43,907 nucleotides of DNA from an uncultured Thiodictyon sp. (GCF_903946935.1 NZ_CAJAXH010000137.1:1-43907); one strand, 5' to 3'; positions 15,390-24,154 are shown, counted from the stretch's first letter. Made by a program: numbers and translations. The notes: generated from the sequence alone by a model not told the origin.

Positions 15390-16077
15390 GACAGTCAATC
15401 CGGTCGCAGTCGTAGCCAGGGCCCAGGGGTTGGGCAAACATGTTACCGGCCCCAGCGGTACTTTGACCATCCTGGAGGGGCTCGACCTCCAGGTCCAGGC
15501 CGGCGAGGCGGTGGCCATCCTCGGTGCCTCCGGCTCCGGCAAGTCGACCCTGCTCGGGCTGCTGGCCGGGCTCGACAGCGCAAGCTTCGGCGAGGTCTGG
15601 CTCTGCGGTCAACCGCTGACCGACCTCAACGAGGACGGCCGGGCGGAGCTGCGCGCCGGGCGGGTCGGCTTCGTGTTCCAGAGCTTCCAATTATTGCCCA
15701 CCCTCACCGCTCTGGAAAACGTCCTGCTGCCGTTGGAGCTGACCGGGAACGCGGACGCAGCGAGCCGGGCGGACGAGGCCCTGGGACGGGTGGGCCTGAC
15801 GCCGCGCGCCGGCCACTACCCGCGCCAACTCTCCGGCGGCGAGCAGCAGCGCGTGGCGATCGCCCGCGCCTATGCCCCGCGCCCGGCGGTCCTGTTTGCC
15901 GACGAGCCGACCGGCAACCTGGACCAGGCGACCGGCGAGCAGATCATCGACCTGCTGCTGGACCTGCGCACCGAGTCCGGCGCCGCGCTGGTGCTAGTCA
16001 CCCACGATCCGCGCCTGGCGGAACGCTGCGACCGACGGCTGCGGATGCACGATGGGGCCTTAGAGGCGATCCAATGA
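15388..16077 (+). CDS. ybbA: ABC transporter ATP-binding protein, YbbA-like
   Basis: The ATPase subunit of a MacB/LolD-type ABC complex that works with the large FtsX-type permease downstream. Walker A is GASGSGKST (about 49-57), the Q-loop is in FVFQSFQ, the signature is LSGGEQQRVAIARA and Walker B is VLFADEPTGNLD. At 229 residues the length is normal. ATG 15388 overlaps the divergent tesA start by two bases. The permease begins 181 bp later, with a repeat element in the gap. Confidence 0.9.
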   Translation: MTVNPVAVVARAQGLGKHVTGPSGTLTILEGLDLQVQAGEAVAILGASGSGKSTLLGLLAGLDSASFGEVWLCGQPLTDLNEDGRAELRAGRVGFVFQSFQLLPTLTALENVLLPLELTGNADAASRADEALGRVGLTPRAGHYPRQLSGGEQQRVAIARAYAPRPAVLFADEPTGNLDQATGEQIIDLLLDLRTESGAALVLVTHDPRLAERCDRRLRMHDGALEAIQ

Positions 16078-16088
16078 ACCGCGCTCAA

Positions 16089-16234
16089 CCTAAGTCCGCC
16101 AATGGCTCACGCCAAGACGCCAAGACGCCAAGAAAAACAACGCAGCCCCTGCATTCACTTAAACAGACGCTGGGTAAATCGCCCAAGGCTGGGCACACAC
16201 GCAATCACCTTGGCGTCTTGGCGTCTTGGCGTGA
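16089..16234. repeat. CGCCAAG inverted-repeat element, copy C
   Basis: A flank CCTAAGTCCGCCAAT is followed by terminal repeats starting TCACGCCAAGACGCCAAGAC at 16107 and ending with the complement at 16234. The 70-bp centre differs from copies A and D except for a short CAAGGCTG stretch. It sits between ybbA and ybbP and may lower read-through by hairpin formation. Confidence 0.85.
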
Positions 16235-16258
16235 AAACTGGTTTTGCGGGGGTCACTG

Positions 16259-18754
16259 ATGGCCACATCGACATGGCGAATCACCCGCCGGCTGCTGCGC
16301 CAGGACTGGCGCAGCGGCGAGCTCTATATGCTGGGCGCGGCCCTGATCCTGACGGTGGCGGCCATCAGCGCGGTGGGCTTCTTCACCGACCGCATCGAGA
16401 CCGGCATGATCCGTCAGGGCGGGGAGCTGATCGCCGCCGATCTGGCCATCGACGGCTCCTCGCCGCCCCCCCAGGACTATCTGGAACAGGCCACGCGCCG
16501 CGGGCTCGTCGCGGCCCGCACGCTGGAGTTTCCCAGTGTCGTCATGGGCACCGAGGGCCCGCAACTGGTCCAGGTGAAGGCGGCCGATGCACCCTATCCC
16601 TTGCGTGGCCGGCTGCGGGTGCAGGACGGATTCACCGCCCCGGAGCGCACCGTCGAGCAGGGGCCGCCGCGCGGCGAGGTGTGGGTGGAGGCGCGCCTGC
16701 TGCGGCTGCTGGGAGAGCCGCTCGGCGCCGCGGTCGGCCTGGGCGAGACGCGGCTGCGCCTCGGCGCCATCCTCAGCTATGAGCCGGATCGCGGCGGGGG
16801 GCTCTTCCAATTCGCCCCGCGGGTGCTGATCAACGCGGCTGACCTGCCCGCCACCGGCCTCGTCAGCCCAGCGAGCCGGGTCAAGCATCGCCTGCTGCTC
16901 GCCGGCGACCTCGCCGCGGTGGACGCCTATTCCGCCTGGCTCAAGCCCCGCCTGCCGGTCAACCTGACCCTGGTGGACGGGCGCACCGCCCGCCCCGAGT
17001 TCGAGTCCGCACTGGACCGTGCATCGCGCTTCCTGCACCTGGCGACCCTGGTGACGCTGCTGGTGGCGGGCAGCGCCATCGCGCTGGCGAGTCGGCGGCT
17101 GGTGGAGCGCCAGATAGACGCGGTGGCCATCATGCGCTGCCTGGGCGCACCGCGGCACCTGCTGATGCGGGTCTTCGTGCTGCGCCTGGCGCTATTCGGA
17201 CTCATGGCGAGTCTGGTGGGCTGTCTGGTGGGCTGGCTCGGGCAGCTCGCCTTGGTGGCGACCGTGGCCGAGTGGTTCGGGGCGGACCTGCCGCCGGCCT
17301 CTTGGCGGCCGGTGGCGGTGGGGGTGGCAACCGGGATGATCGCACTCCTGGGCTTTGCGGTGCCGCCCTTGCTGCAACTCACCCGGGTCTCGCCCCTGCG
17401 CGCCCTGCGTCGCGACCTGGGGACACCGCGCGCCTCCGCGGCGCTCGCGGTGCTGGGGGCGGCGCTGGCGCTGGCGCTGCTGATCCTGTGGCAGGCGCGC
17501 GACGCGGAGCTCGCCGGGAAGCTCCTGGGGGGCGTGGCGCTCACCGTCGGCACCCTGGTCCTGTCCGTGCTCGCGCTGGTGCGGCTGGCCCGCGAGCTCG
17601 CCGGGCGCGCCCGCGGGGTCTGGCGACTGGGGCTCGCGGCCCTGACCCGGCGGCCGACCTTCGCAGTGCTGCAGATCGCCGGCTTCGGGCTCGGCATCCT
17701 CGCCCTGCTGCTGCTCGCGGTGGTGCGGGTGGATCTCCTCAAGACCTGGCAGGAGGGCCTGCCCCCGGGCGCACCCAATCACTTCCTGGTCAACATCCAG
17801 CCCCAGGAGGTGGAGCCGGTGCGCGCCTTCCTGCACGGGCAGGGGATCGCCCAGGCGGAGCTGTTCCCGATGATCCGCGGGCGCCTCACCCGCATCAATG
17901 ACCGACCAATCAACCCAGCGGATTACGAGAACCCGCGCGCCGAACGCCTGGCCGCCCGCGAGTTCAACCTGAGCTTTGCCGAGCGGCTCCAGACCGACAA
18001 CGGCATCACCGCGGGTGAGTGGTGGCCCAGCGGCACGCGCGCGCCGGCGTTCTCGGTGGAACAGGGACTGGCGGAGACCTTGGGCATCAAACTCGGCGAT
18101 CGGCTGACCTTCTTTATCTCCGGCCATGAGGTCGCCGCCCCGGTGACCAGCCTACGCAAGGTCCGCTGGGACAGCTTCAATGTGAACTTTTTCGTCGTCT
18201 CCCCACCCGCGCTGTTGGGCGCGGAGGCGGCCACCTATATCACCAGCTTCCACCTGCCGCACGCGCGCGAGGCCATGATCCCGGAGCTCGTGCGGCACTT
18301 CCCAAGCGTCACCCTGCTTAATGTCGATGCGCTGCTCAAACAGGTGCGCGCGGTGGTGGAGCGCGGGGTGCTCGCGGTGGAAACTGTGTTCCTCTTCACC
18401 CTGGCCGCCGGGATGCTGGTGATGTTCGCCGGTATCCAGGCGAGCCTGGCGGAGCGGCGCACCGAGCACGGCATATTGCGCACCCTGGGCGCCGGGCGGC
18501 GCGCCCTGCTCGGCAGCCTGGCGGTGGAGTTCACCGCCACCGGACTGCTCGCCGGCCTGCTCGCGTCGATCTTTGCGGAGCTCACCGGCTGGCTGCTGGC
18601 CGAGCGGCTGTTCGGGCTGCAATTCGGCTTCAACCCGGCGCTCTGGCTCACCGGAGTGCTGGGCTCTGGGTTGCTCATCGGCCTGGCCGGGACGCTCGCT
18701 ACCTATCCGCTGCTGATCCGCCCGCCATTGCAGACCTTGCGCCAGGCGGGGTGA
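16259..18754 (+). CDS. ybbP: FtsX-type ABC permease, YbbP-like
   Basis: The membrane subunit of the YbbA complex, thought to act on exported lipids or proteins in the inner membrane; the true substrate is unknown. The 831-residue protein has one N-terminal membrane helix (about 25-45), a periplasmic domain, a first FtsX helix bundle (about 255-370), two extra helices (about 385-440), a second periplasmic part, and a C-terminal three-helix bundle (about 705-820). ATG 16259 is preferred over TTG 16244 because GGGGG precedes it at a usual distance. A G/C hairpin at 18783-18799 follows, without a T-run. Confidence 0.88.
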   Translation: MATSTWRITRRLLRQDWRSGELYMLGAALILTVAAISAVGFFTDRIETGMIRQGGELIAADLAIDGSSPPPQDYLEQATRRGLVAARTLEFPSVVMGTEGPQLVQVKAADAPYPLRGRLRVQDGFTAPERTVEQGPPRGEVWVEARLLRLLGEPLGAAVGLGETRLRLGAILSYEPDRGGGLFQFAPRVLINAADLPATGLVSPASRVKHRLLLAGDLAAVDAYSAWLKPRLPVNLTLVDGRTARPEFESALDRASRFLHLATLVTLLVAGSAIALASRRLVERQIDAVAIMRCLGAPRHLLMRVFVLRLALFGLMASLVGCLVGWLGQLALVATVAEWFGADLPPASWRPVAVGVATGMIALLGFAVPPLLQLTRVSPLRALRRDLGTPRASAALAVLGAALALALLILWQARDAELAGKLLGGVALTVGTLVLSVLALVRLARELAGRARGVWRLGLAALTRRPTFAVLQIAGFGLGILALLLLAVVRVDLLKTWQEGLPPGAPNHFLVNIQPQEVEPVRAFLHGQGIAQAELFPMIRGRLTRINDRPINPADYENPRAERLAAREFNLSFAERLQTDNGITAGEWWPSGTRAPAFSVEQGLAETLGIKLGDRLTFFISGHEVAAPVTSLRKVRWDSFNVNFFVVSPPALLGAEAATYITSFHLPHAREAMIPELVRHFPSVTLLNVDALLKQVRAVVERGVLAVETVFLFTLAAGMLVMFAGIQASLAERRTEHGILRTLGAGRRALLGSLAVEFTATGLLAGLLASIFAELTGWLLAERLFGLQFGFNPALWLTGVLGSGLLIGLAGTLATYPLLIRPPLQTLRQAG

Positions 18755-18809
18755 GTCGGCTGCGCGATGATAGCGATAGCGCCGGGGCGGGACGCCCCGA
18801 CTCCTAATC

Positions 18810-18960
18810 ATCCTAAAACCCGGAAATTGCTCACGCCAAGGCGCCAAGCTCGCCAAGAAATACAATCGGGTAGAGCCACTCTCCAGATCACCCTCCGGCT
18901 AAGTGGCGCAAGGCTGATAACGCACTGAAAAACCTTGGCGAGCTTGGCGCCTTGGCGTGA
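18810..18960. repeat. CGCCAAG inverted-repeat element, copy D
   Basis: 130 bp (18831-18960) with terminal repeats TCACGCCAAG...CTTGGCGTGA and a flank CCTAAAACCCGGAAATTGC. Its centre matches the reverse complement of copy A over most of its length, so the two are inverted relative to each other. Confidence 0.85.
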
Positions 18961-19013
18961 CATCGGCGTTTTTATAGTGCTACGAATGGTATCGGGATCT
19001 GCGCTTCGCTGCG

Positions 19014-19084
19014 CTAATCTTCAATCGCGTACCCCTGTTCATTGAAAATCCGCAGGCAGGCATCCACCACAGCCGCATCGAACG
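19014..19084 (-). pseudogene. Short coding remnant, perhaps the tail of an HD-GYP protein
   Basis: Just after the V-ATPase C stop codon, another frame reads VTFDAAVVDACLRIFNEQGY and ends at TAG 19016-19014. The string resembles the FDxxVVDAFL end of HD-GYP domains. No start or upstream domain is present. The resemblance is weak evidence from a very short stretch. Confidence 0.25.
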
Positions 19085-20167
19085 TCACTTCAATTTGCGC
19101 GCCACCACCGTCCCGGCACGACTGCCCGACCAGGGGCAGGTCGGCTCCGTGATCTCAAGCGCAATATCCACCACCTCGGTGGAGAGGTTCAGGAGGCGCC
19201 CCTGGATCAGGGCAAACAGCAGAAAAAGGTCCGACTCGCGCCGCATCAGGTAGGCCAAGGCGCGCGTCACGCCGGACGCGCTGTGGCGCAGCAGCGCCGT
19301 GGCCTCACGGGCGACATAGCGGCCCATGTGCCGCTGAACATCGATGACCGTGCGGCAGTCGACGCTCAGTGTGTCGAGCGGCGGCGGCAGGGCCGCCAAC
19401 ACGGCGGCGAAGGTCTCGATATTCACGAGTGCCAGCAGGCGCTCCCGGTGCATCAGGCGCATCGACGGAATCAGCTGGTAGAAGGTTTCCGAGGGTGAGA
19501 GCTGGTATGAAAAGCGAAAACGCAGCAGCCACAGCAGCGCCATCCGGTCCAGTTCAGCACCGATCAGCTGTTGCAGCGGGTGCCGACTCGCGTCATGAAA
19601 CTGCGTGAGCTGGCGCGCCAGACCCAGGTAATAGCGCTGGTCGATCGCCGCCTCCAGGGCGAAGGGCTCGCGCCGCTGCTCGTAGATCTCGCGCGCCTGA
19701 CGGGCGATCAGGCGTAAGGGCCCAGCCTCCAGTTGGCGCAGCAGTTCCAGTACATTCTCGGCGCGCAGCATCTCCTCATCGGGTAGGCGGATGAATGATT
19801 GGAGGTCGAACAGGCTGTCGCGGATCACCTGCTGGTCCAGGTCATAGAGCTTGCCGCGGATCAGGGTCTTCAAATTGAACAGGGCGTATTTGCGACCCCA
19901 GGCGAGCACCAGTGAGCGCTCCATGGCGTTCATGGGCCGCACCAGGACCTGCAATTCGGCGAGCAGCAACTGGATCAGGGTCTGTTCGATGGCGCGACCA
20001 CGGCTCTTGGCACTCTGGTGCTCATCCAGCAGCGGGGCCAGTCCGAAGCGCTCGGCCAGCTCCGGCAACGGCATCTGCGACAGCCGCCCGATGGTGTCCG
20101 GATCGAACAGACGCGTCGCCATCACCGAGACGCGCGTGTTCAGATAAGCGTGGGCGGCGGGGCGCAT
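19085..20167 (-). CDS. V-type ATPase subunit C-like protein
   Basis: Subunit C (yeast subunit d) joins the V-type rotor stalk to the membrane ring. The 360-residue, mostly helical protein has repeated helical segments, with YLNTRVSVMATRLFDP at the start and RPMNAMERSLVLAWGRKYAL, LKTLIRGKLYDL and AYLMRRESDLFLLFALIQGRL further on, the last typical of the family's end. The last 25 residues are not. The start ATG 20167 is 8 bp after the stalk gene's stop. The A, B, D, I and K subunit genes that normally accompany it are not in this window, so the pair is a fragment or a split locus. Confidence 0.75.
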   Translation of the reverse strand: MRPAAHAYLNTRVSVMATRLFDPDTIGRLSQMPLPELAERFGLAPLLDEHQSAKSRGRAIEQTLIQLLLAELQVLVRPMNAMERSLVLAWGRKYALFNLKTLIRGKLYDLDQQVIRDSLFDLQSFIRLPDEEMLRAENVLELLRQLEAGPLRLIARQAREIYEQRREPFALEAAIDQRYYLGLARQLTQFHDASRHPLQQLIGAELDRMALLWLLRFRFSYQLSPSETFYQLIPSMRLMHRERLLALVNIETFAAVLAALPPPLDTLSVDCRTVIDVQRHMGRYVAREATALLRHSASGVTRALAYLMRRESDLFLLFALIQGRLLNLSTEVVDIALEITEPTCPWSGSRAGTVVARKLK

Positions 20168-20175
20168 ACGATCAC

Positions 20176-20493
20176 CTAGCGGCTGGGGTCGATCATGACC
20201 TGGAAGGCGGCCTCCAGGGCCTGATCCTCACGTTGTTCGGCCTGGTCGCGCAACTGCACATGGCGCTCGTCGTAGCGGCGGCGCAACTCGGCAATGGTCA
20301 GGTCCGCCCGCTCCTCGGCCCGGGCGATAAAGGAGCGATGCAGTTCGGGCAGCCGCCCACTGAAGCGCTCGTTCTCCGCCTTGGCGTCCGCCAGGGCGGT
20401 CTGGATGAGGCGCTCCTGCGCTTGCTCCGCCTCACTGGCGAGCTGCTCCGCCCGCAGTTCGGCGGCCAACAGGCGTTGCAGGGTGTCTTCCAT
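20176..20493 (-). CDS. V-type ATPase peripheral-stalk-like coiled-coil protein (G/H type)
   Basis: A 105-residue, highly charged protein that is almost all one coiled coil (LAAELRAEQLASEAEQAQER and onward). Size, composition and position directly before subunit C fit the stator subunit G/H (AhaH) of V/A-type ATPases. Sequence alone is low-complexity, so identity rests on context. ATG 20493 is used. Confidence 0.6.
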   Translation of the reverse strand: MEDTLQRLLAAELRAEQLASEAEQAQERLIQTALADAKAENERFSGRLPELHRSFIARAEERADLTIAELRRRYDERHVQLRDQAEQREDQALEAAFQVMIDPSR

Positions 20494-20576
20494 CGCGGAT
20501 ACCTCGTCGACCGGTTGCTCAGGATCGGCCTACCTTACGACAAGGTTCGGAAGATTGCGCGGGCAGCGCGCTTGAA

Positions 20577-21215
20577 TCAGGGTCCGGGCCCCGTCAGGCA
20601 CCCCAGAAAATCGAGCGTGATGCGCGCGGTGACGCCCCACAGGAGCTCGCCGTCGTACTCGTCGAAAAAGATCAGGTCGCGCGCCTGGGGGTGCCCCGGG
20701 GCCGGGTAGGGGCGCACCCGATGATGGCGCGGGGCAGCGAGCCAGGCGAGCGGGATGCTGAAGATGCGCGAGACCTCTCGGGGTTCGGGCCGCAATGGTT
20801 GGGGCCAGGGGATCTCGCCCACCACCGGGGTGACCAGGAACTGGCTGACGGTGTAGAGGGGCCGCAGCCGCCCCAGCACCCGGACCCGCTCGGGCGGCAG
20901 GCCGATCTCCTCCTGCGCCTCGCGCAATGCGGTCGCGGTACTGTCCGGGTCACGGTCCTCCCAGCGCCCACCCGGGAACCCGACCTCGCCGCTGTGCCGA
21001 TCATGGGCATGCACAGCGCGACGGATGAAGACCAGGTGCCAGGCCCCATCCCGGCAATAGAGCGGCAACAACACGGCGGCGCGTTGGGCCTTGGCGGTCG
21101 GCGCGGCGATGATCCCCGGGCACTCTGCCAGCGGGCCGTCGTGGCAAGCGCCTGGGCTCAACCGTTCGCGAATCCGCTCACAGGTCAGCCGAGCGGGTAT
21201 CAACCATCTATCCAC
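20577..21215 (-). CDS. Nudix hydrolase, CoA pyrophosphatase type
   Basis: This Nudix enzyme probably splits coenzyme A or its derivatives into 4'-phosphopantetheine and 3',5'-ADP. FPGGRWEDRD...TALREAQEEIGL (about 100-125) is the Nudix box in the CoAse variant, and VAVLLPLY-like AAVLLPLYCRDG precedes it. The frame is open much further upstream into the Hpt gene; I chose GTG 21215, 16 bp after the Hpt stop, giving 212 residues, normal for the family. TTG 21203 is an alternative. Confidence 0.83.
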   Translation of the reverse strand: MDRWLIPARLTCERIRERLSPGACHDGPLAECPGIIAAPTAKAQRAAVLLPLYCRDGAWHLVFIRRAVHAHDRHSGEVGFPGGRWEDRDPDSTATALREAQEEIGLPPERVRVLGRLRPLYTVSQFLVTPVVGEIPWPQPLRPEPREVSRIFSIPLAWLAAPRHHRVRPYPAPGHPQARDLIFFDEYDGELLWGVTARITLDFLGCLTGPGP

Positions 21216-21231
21216 AATGGGTCCGCGAAAC

Positions 21232-21591
21232 TCAGCCCCCGGACTGCCGCACGCGCTCGGCCTCGGCCTCCAGGCTGGCGAAGCTGGTCGCGATCCGCAC
21301 CGGGTCGCCGCCACGGGCCGCACGCTCCAGCGACTCGGTGGCCTCGTCCAGCGCCGGCACGCCGCAATAGCGCGTGGCCCCACGGACCTTGTGCGCGTGT
21401 TCGGCGAGCCCATCCCAGTCGGCCGCGGTCACCGCCGCACGCAACGCCGCGAGTTCATCCGGCAAACCCGCCAACAGGGCGGCAAAGAGTTCGGCGGCCA
21501 AGTCCGCGTCGCCCCCGGCGACGGCCAAGGCCGCCACGGGGTCCCGCGCGGGGAGCGGGGAGAGACTGGCGGTGACGCAATGGTGTTCCAA
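21232..21591 (-). CDS. Hpt-domain phosphotransfer protein
   Basis: A histidine phosphotransfer module of a two-component phosphorelay. Four-helix pattern, with the phospho-accepting His67 in EHAHKVRGATRYCGVPAL, the usual site. TTG 21591 is chosen because AGGAG lies 7 nt upstream, giving 119 residues; the frame also extends to GTG 21696. No sensor kinase or regulator is adjacent, so its partner is unknown. It may be the first gene of a transcript that continues into the Nudix gene. Confidence 0.8.
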   Translation of the reverse strand: MEHHCVTASLSPLPARDPVAALAVAGGDADLAAELFAALLAGLPDELAALRAAVTAADWDGLAEHAHKVRGATRYCGVPALDEATESLERAARGGDPVRIATSFASLEAEAERVRQSGG

Positions 21592-21672
21592 GGTTAGGCT
21601 CCTGGCGGTATGAGTCTGCAAACACTCTAAGGGGAGAGCACGGGACAGTCCAGATGTACATGCAGCAACCCT

Positions 21673-21701
21673 ATTATAGAGTGGCAGGCCATCCACCGGT
21701 T
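21673..21701 (-). promoter_or_regulatory. Possible promoter of the Hpt-Nudix transcript
   Basis: A perfect TATAAT (21678-21673) lies 82 bp before the Hpt start. No convincing -35 is seen 16-18 bp upstream. Confidence 0.35.
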
Positions 21702-21993
21702 AGGACCGGATCGGCGCGGCGCGGCACGCGCACGACCATGGTTGCCGTGCCAGCGTGCCCTCGCTACAATGGGGTTGCATCCGTCGCGGTCGTTCGCACG
21801 ACTGAGGCGTGACGCTTCCAGGCTGATTTCCACACCCCCTACAGAGGAAATAATCCTCTTTAGGATCTGACTATTGCGATTGCGCGAAGGCGGGGTGGGA
21901 GGGGGTAGCATTCCTTATCTTTCACGTTTCGTGTCTGACTCCCTGGTTCTGTCGGATTCACGGAGTCGCTCAAGACCTTGAGGAATCAACGCC
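21702..21993. other. Intergenic stretch without recognisable genes
   Basis: About 290 bp between divergent genes. It holds a small AGAGGA-AATAA-TCCTCT hairpin at about 21843-21860 and no frame of note. The plus-strand promoter for the lipoprotein is not obvious. Confidence 0.4.
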
Positions 21994-22338
21994 GTGATGA
22001 AATCCAAAAACACCTTACCCATTCTTGGCTGCGTCGCCGCACTACTGGTCGGCTGCGTTGGCATGCCTGGCGGACCTGGCGAAAGCCCGGGCGCGATCCC
22101 ACCGCGGCTCGTCGCGGGAAAAGACGGTCGCCTCTGGGATAATTCGACCACCTTCGGAAAAGTGCCGCCTGGGCGTCAGGCCGAAGGTAATGCGGTATGC
22201 CAACAGGCCGATTTCACCCGTGCCACCGGCTTCCATCCTGACGCCCGAAACACGAATGGGACGCGGTTTCCGCGCGGCGGCTTTTACTGCGAGGGCAAAC
22301 GCCAGAAGGACTCATCGTCCTCGTCGACTGGGAGCTGA
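21994..22338 (+). CDS. Small lipoprotein, function unknown
   Basis: A 114-residue protein with a lipoprotein signal (MMKSKNTLPILGCVAALLVGC, lipobox LVGC, acylated Cys at 21). The mature part has two further cysteines (VCQQADF, FYCEGK) and ends in a Ser run. GTG 21994 has AGGA 9 nt upstream; ATG 21997 is equally plausible. No family is recognised. It precedes hisHF by 214 bp and is probably separate. Confidence 0.6.
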   Translation: MMKSKNTLPILGCVAALLVGCVGMPGGPGESPGAIPPRLVAGKDGRLWDNSTTFGKVPPGRQAEGNAVCQQADFTRATGFHPDARNTNGTRFPRGGFYCEGKRQKDSSSSSTGS

Positions 22339-22552
22339 CCCAGTTCAGCAAGCGAGGGATGCGCGGTGGGCGCGGCTACCCGTTACGCAGGCGACCGTTC
22401 GTGACGAGGTCCGCGGACATCGTTGCAAACGGGTTGCAGCGACGCGAAGGAGCGGACCGAATGGCCAGCCGAACGGGTACACTAGGCCCGAACGGCCGGG
22501 CCCGCACCAGGTGCCTCGGCATCGGTACCTCATCACTGCCCGGAACCTTCGC

Positions 22553-24154
22553 ATGATCTCCCTTCTGGACTATGGCGCCGGCAATGTCCGCAGCCTGCGC
22601 AACGCCATCCACGCCCTGGGGTTCGAACTCACGCAGATCGAACGCCCGGGGGATATTCTCAAGGCGGAGCGCCTGATCTTCCCCGGCGTCGGCGCCTTCG
22701 GGGCGGCCATGGAACGGTTGCACCGGCTGGATTATGTGGAGCCGCTCAAGGACTATCTGGCAGCCGGGCGGCCCTTCTTAGGGATCTGCATCGGACTCCA
22801 GACGCTGTTTGAGGGGAGCGAAGAGTCGCCGGGCGTGGCGGGGCTCGGGCTGATCCCGGGGCTCATCCGGCGCTTCGATGACCCGACGCTCTCGGTTCCG
22901 CACATGGGCTGGAACGGGGTGCGAGTGGAGCGCCCCTCGCCACTGTTTGCCGACTATCAGGGCGAGAAATTCTATTTCGTCCACTCCTACCGCGCCGAGC
23001 CCGGCCCGCAGAACGCGGACTGGCGGCTCGCGACCACCGACTATGGCCGACCCTTCCTCAGTGCGGTGAGCCGCGGGCGGGTATCGGCCGTCCAGTTCCA
23101 CCCGGAGAAGAGCGGGGCGGCGGGGCTCAAGGTGCTCAAGCACTTCCTGGCCGGGGAGGAGCCGGTCGAGCGGTCTGCGGCCGCCCGAGAGGGCGCCGCG
23201 ACACCGACCCGCCTGGCCAAGCGCATCATTGCGTGCCTGGACGTACGCGCCAACGACCAGGGCGACCTGGTGGTAACCAAGGGCGACCAGTACGATGTCC
23301 GCGATCGGGACGAGGGCGGCGAGGTGCGTAACCTGGGCAAGCCGGTGGACCTTGCCGCACGCTATTATGCGGAGGGGGCCGATGAGGTCGCCTTCCTCAA
23401 TATCACCGCCTTCCGGGACTTCCCGCTCGACGACCAACCCATGATGGAGGTGCTGCGCCGCACCTCCGAACGGGTCTTCGTGCCGCTCACCATCGGCGGT
23501 GGCATCCGCGCATTCACCGACGCCCAAGGCCGGCACCAGTCGGCCTTGGACGTGGCGCACGCCTATTTCCGCTCCGGCGCAGACAAGGTCTCGATCGGCT
23601 CGGACGCGGTGGAGACGGTGCTCGAGGTCCTGGCGCGGGGCGGCAAGGACGGCACCAGCTCGATCGAGCAGATCGCCCGGGTCTACGGCAACCAGGCGGT
23701 GGTGATTTCCATCGATCCCCGCCGTGTTTATGTCGACTCCCCGGCGGCGACCCGGCATTTCACCGTCGAGACCGCCACCCCGGGGCCTGCGGGCGAGCGT
23801 TTCTGCTGGTTCCAGTGTACGGTTAAGGGTGGGCGCGAGGGGCGCGATCTGGACGTGGTCGCACTGGCACGGGTCTGTGAGGACCTGGGCGCCGGTGAGA
23901 TCCTGGTCAACAGCATCGACCGTGACGGGTCCGGGGCGGGCTTCGACCTGGAGTTGATCCAAGCGGTGCGGCGGGCGGTCAATATACCGGTGATCGCCTC
24001 CAGCGGGGCGGGACGGGTGGAGCATTTTTCCGAGGTCTTTGCCGCCACCGGCGTGGAGGCGGCCCTGGCGGCGGGCATCTTCCATCGGCGCGAGGTACCC
24101 ATTGAGGCGGTCAAGACCCATCTGCGGGCCCAGGGGATCGAGACCCGGGCCTAG
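22553..24154 (+). CDS. hisHF: Bifunctional imidazole glycerol phosphate synthase, HisH-HisF fusion (HIS7 type)
   Basis: This enzyme uses glutamine and PRFAR to form imidazole glycerol phosphate and AICAR in histidine synthesis. Residues 1-205 are the HisH glutaminase: ISLLDYGAGN, nucleophile Cys79 in GICIGLQ, and H183/E185 in VQFHPE. A short linker leads to the HisF cyclase (about 218-533): RIIACLDV, VPLTIGGGI, SIGSDAV, EILVNSIDRDGS and VIASSGAG. The cyclase has inserts absent from ordinary bacterial HisF (GDQYDVRDRDEGGEVRNLG and CWFQCTVKGGRE), which match my memory of yeast His7 closely. Most bacteria encode HisH and HisF separately. ATG 22553 starts the true protein, though the frame is open upstream. 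No other his gene is near. Confidence 0.93.
   Translation: MISLLDYGAGNVRSLRNAIHALGFELTQIERPGDILKAERLIFPGVGAFGAAMERLHRLDYVEPLKDYLAAGRPFLGICIGLQTLFEGSEESPGVAGLGLIPGLIRRFDDPTLSVPHMGWNGVRVERPSPLFADYQGEKFYFVHSYRAEPGPQNADWRLATTDYGRPFLSAVSRGRVSAVQFHPEKSGAAGLKVLKHFLAGEEPVERSAAAREGAATPTRLAKRIIACLDVRANDQGDLVVTKGDQYDVRDRDEGGEVRNLGKPVDLAARYYAEGADEVAFLNITAFRDFPLDDQPMMEVLRRTSERVFVPLTIGGGIRAFTDAQGRHQSALDVAHAYFRSGADKVSIGSDAVETVLEVLARGGKDGTSSIEQIARVYGNQAVVISIDPRRVYVDSPAATRHFTVETATPGPAGERFCWFQCTVKGGREGRDLDVVALARVCEDLGAGEILVNSIDRDGSGAGFDLELIQAVRRAVNIPVIASSGAGRVEHFSEVFAATGVEAALAAGIFHRREVPIEAVKTHLRAQGIETRA

Noticed and set aside
16102-16782. Plus-strand frame across the ybbA-ybbP gap
   Set aside because: Begins in the repeat element and then runs as a shadow of ybbP.
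18783-18799. G/C hairpin after ybbP as terminator
   Set aside because: No T-run follows on either strand.
22778-24121. 447-codon minus-strand frame opposite hisHF
   Set aside because: Antisense shadow; the HIS7 motifs on the plus strand are unambiguous.
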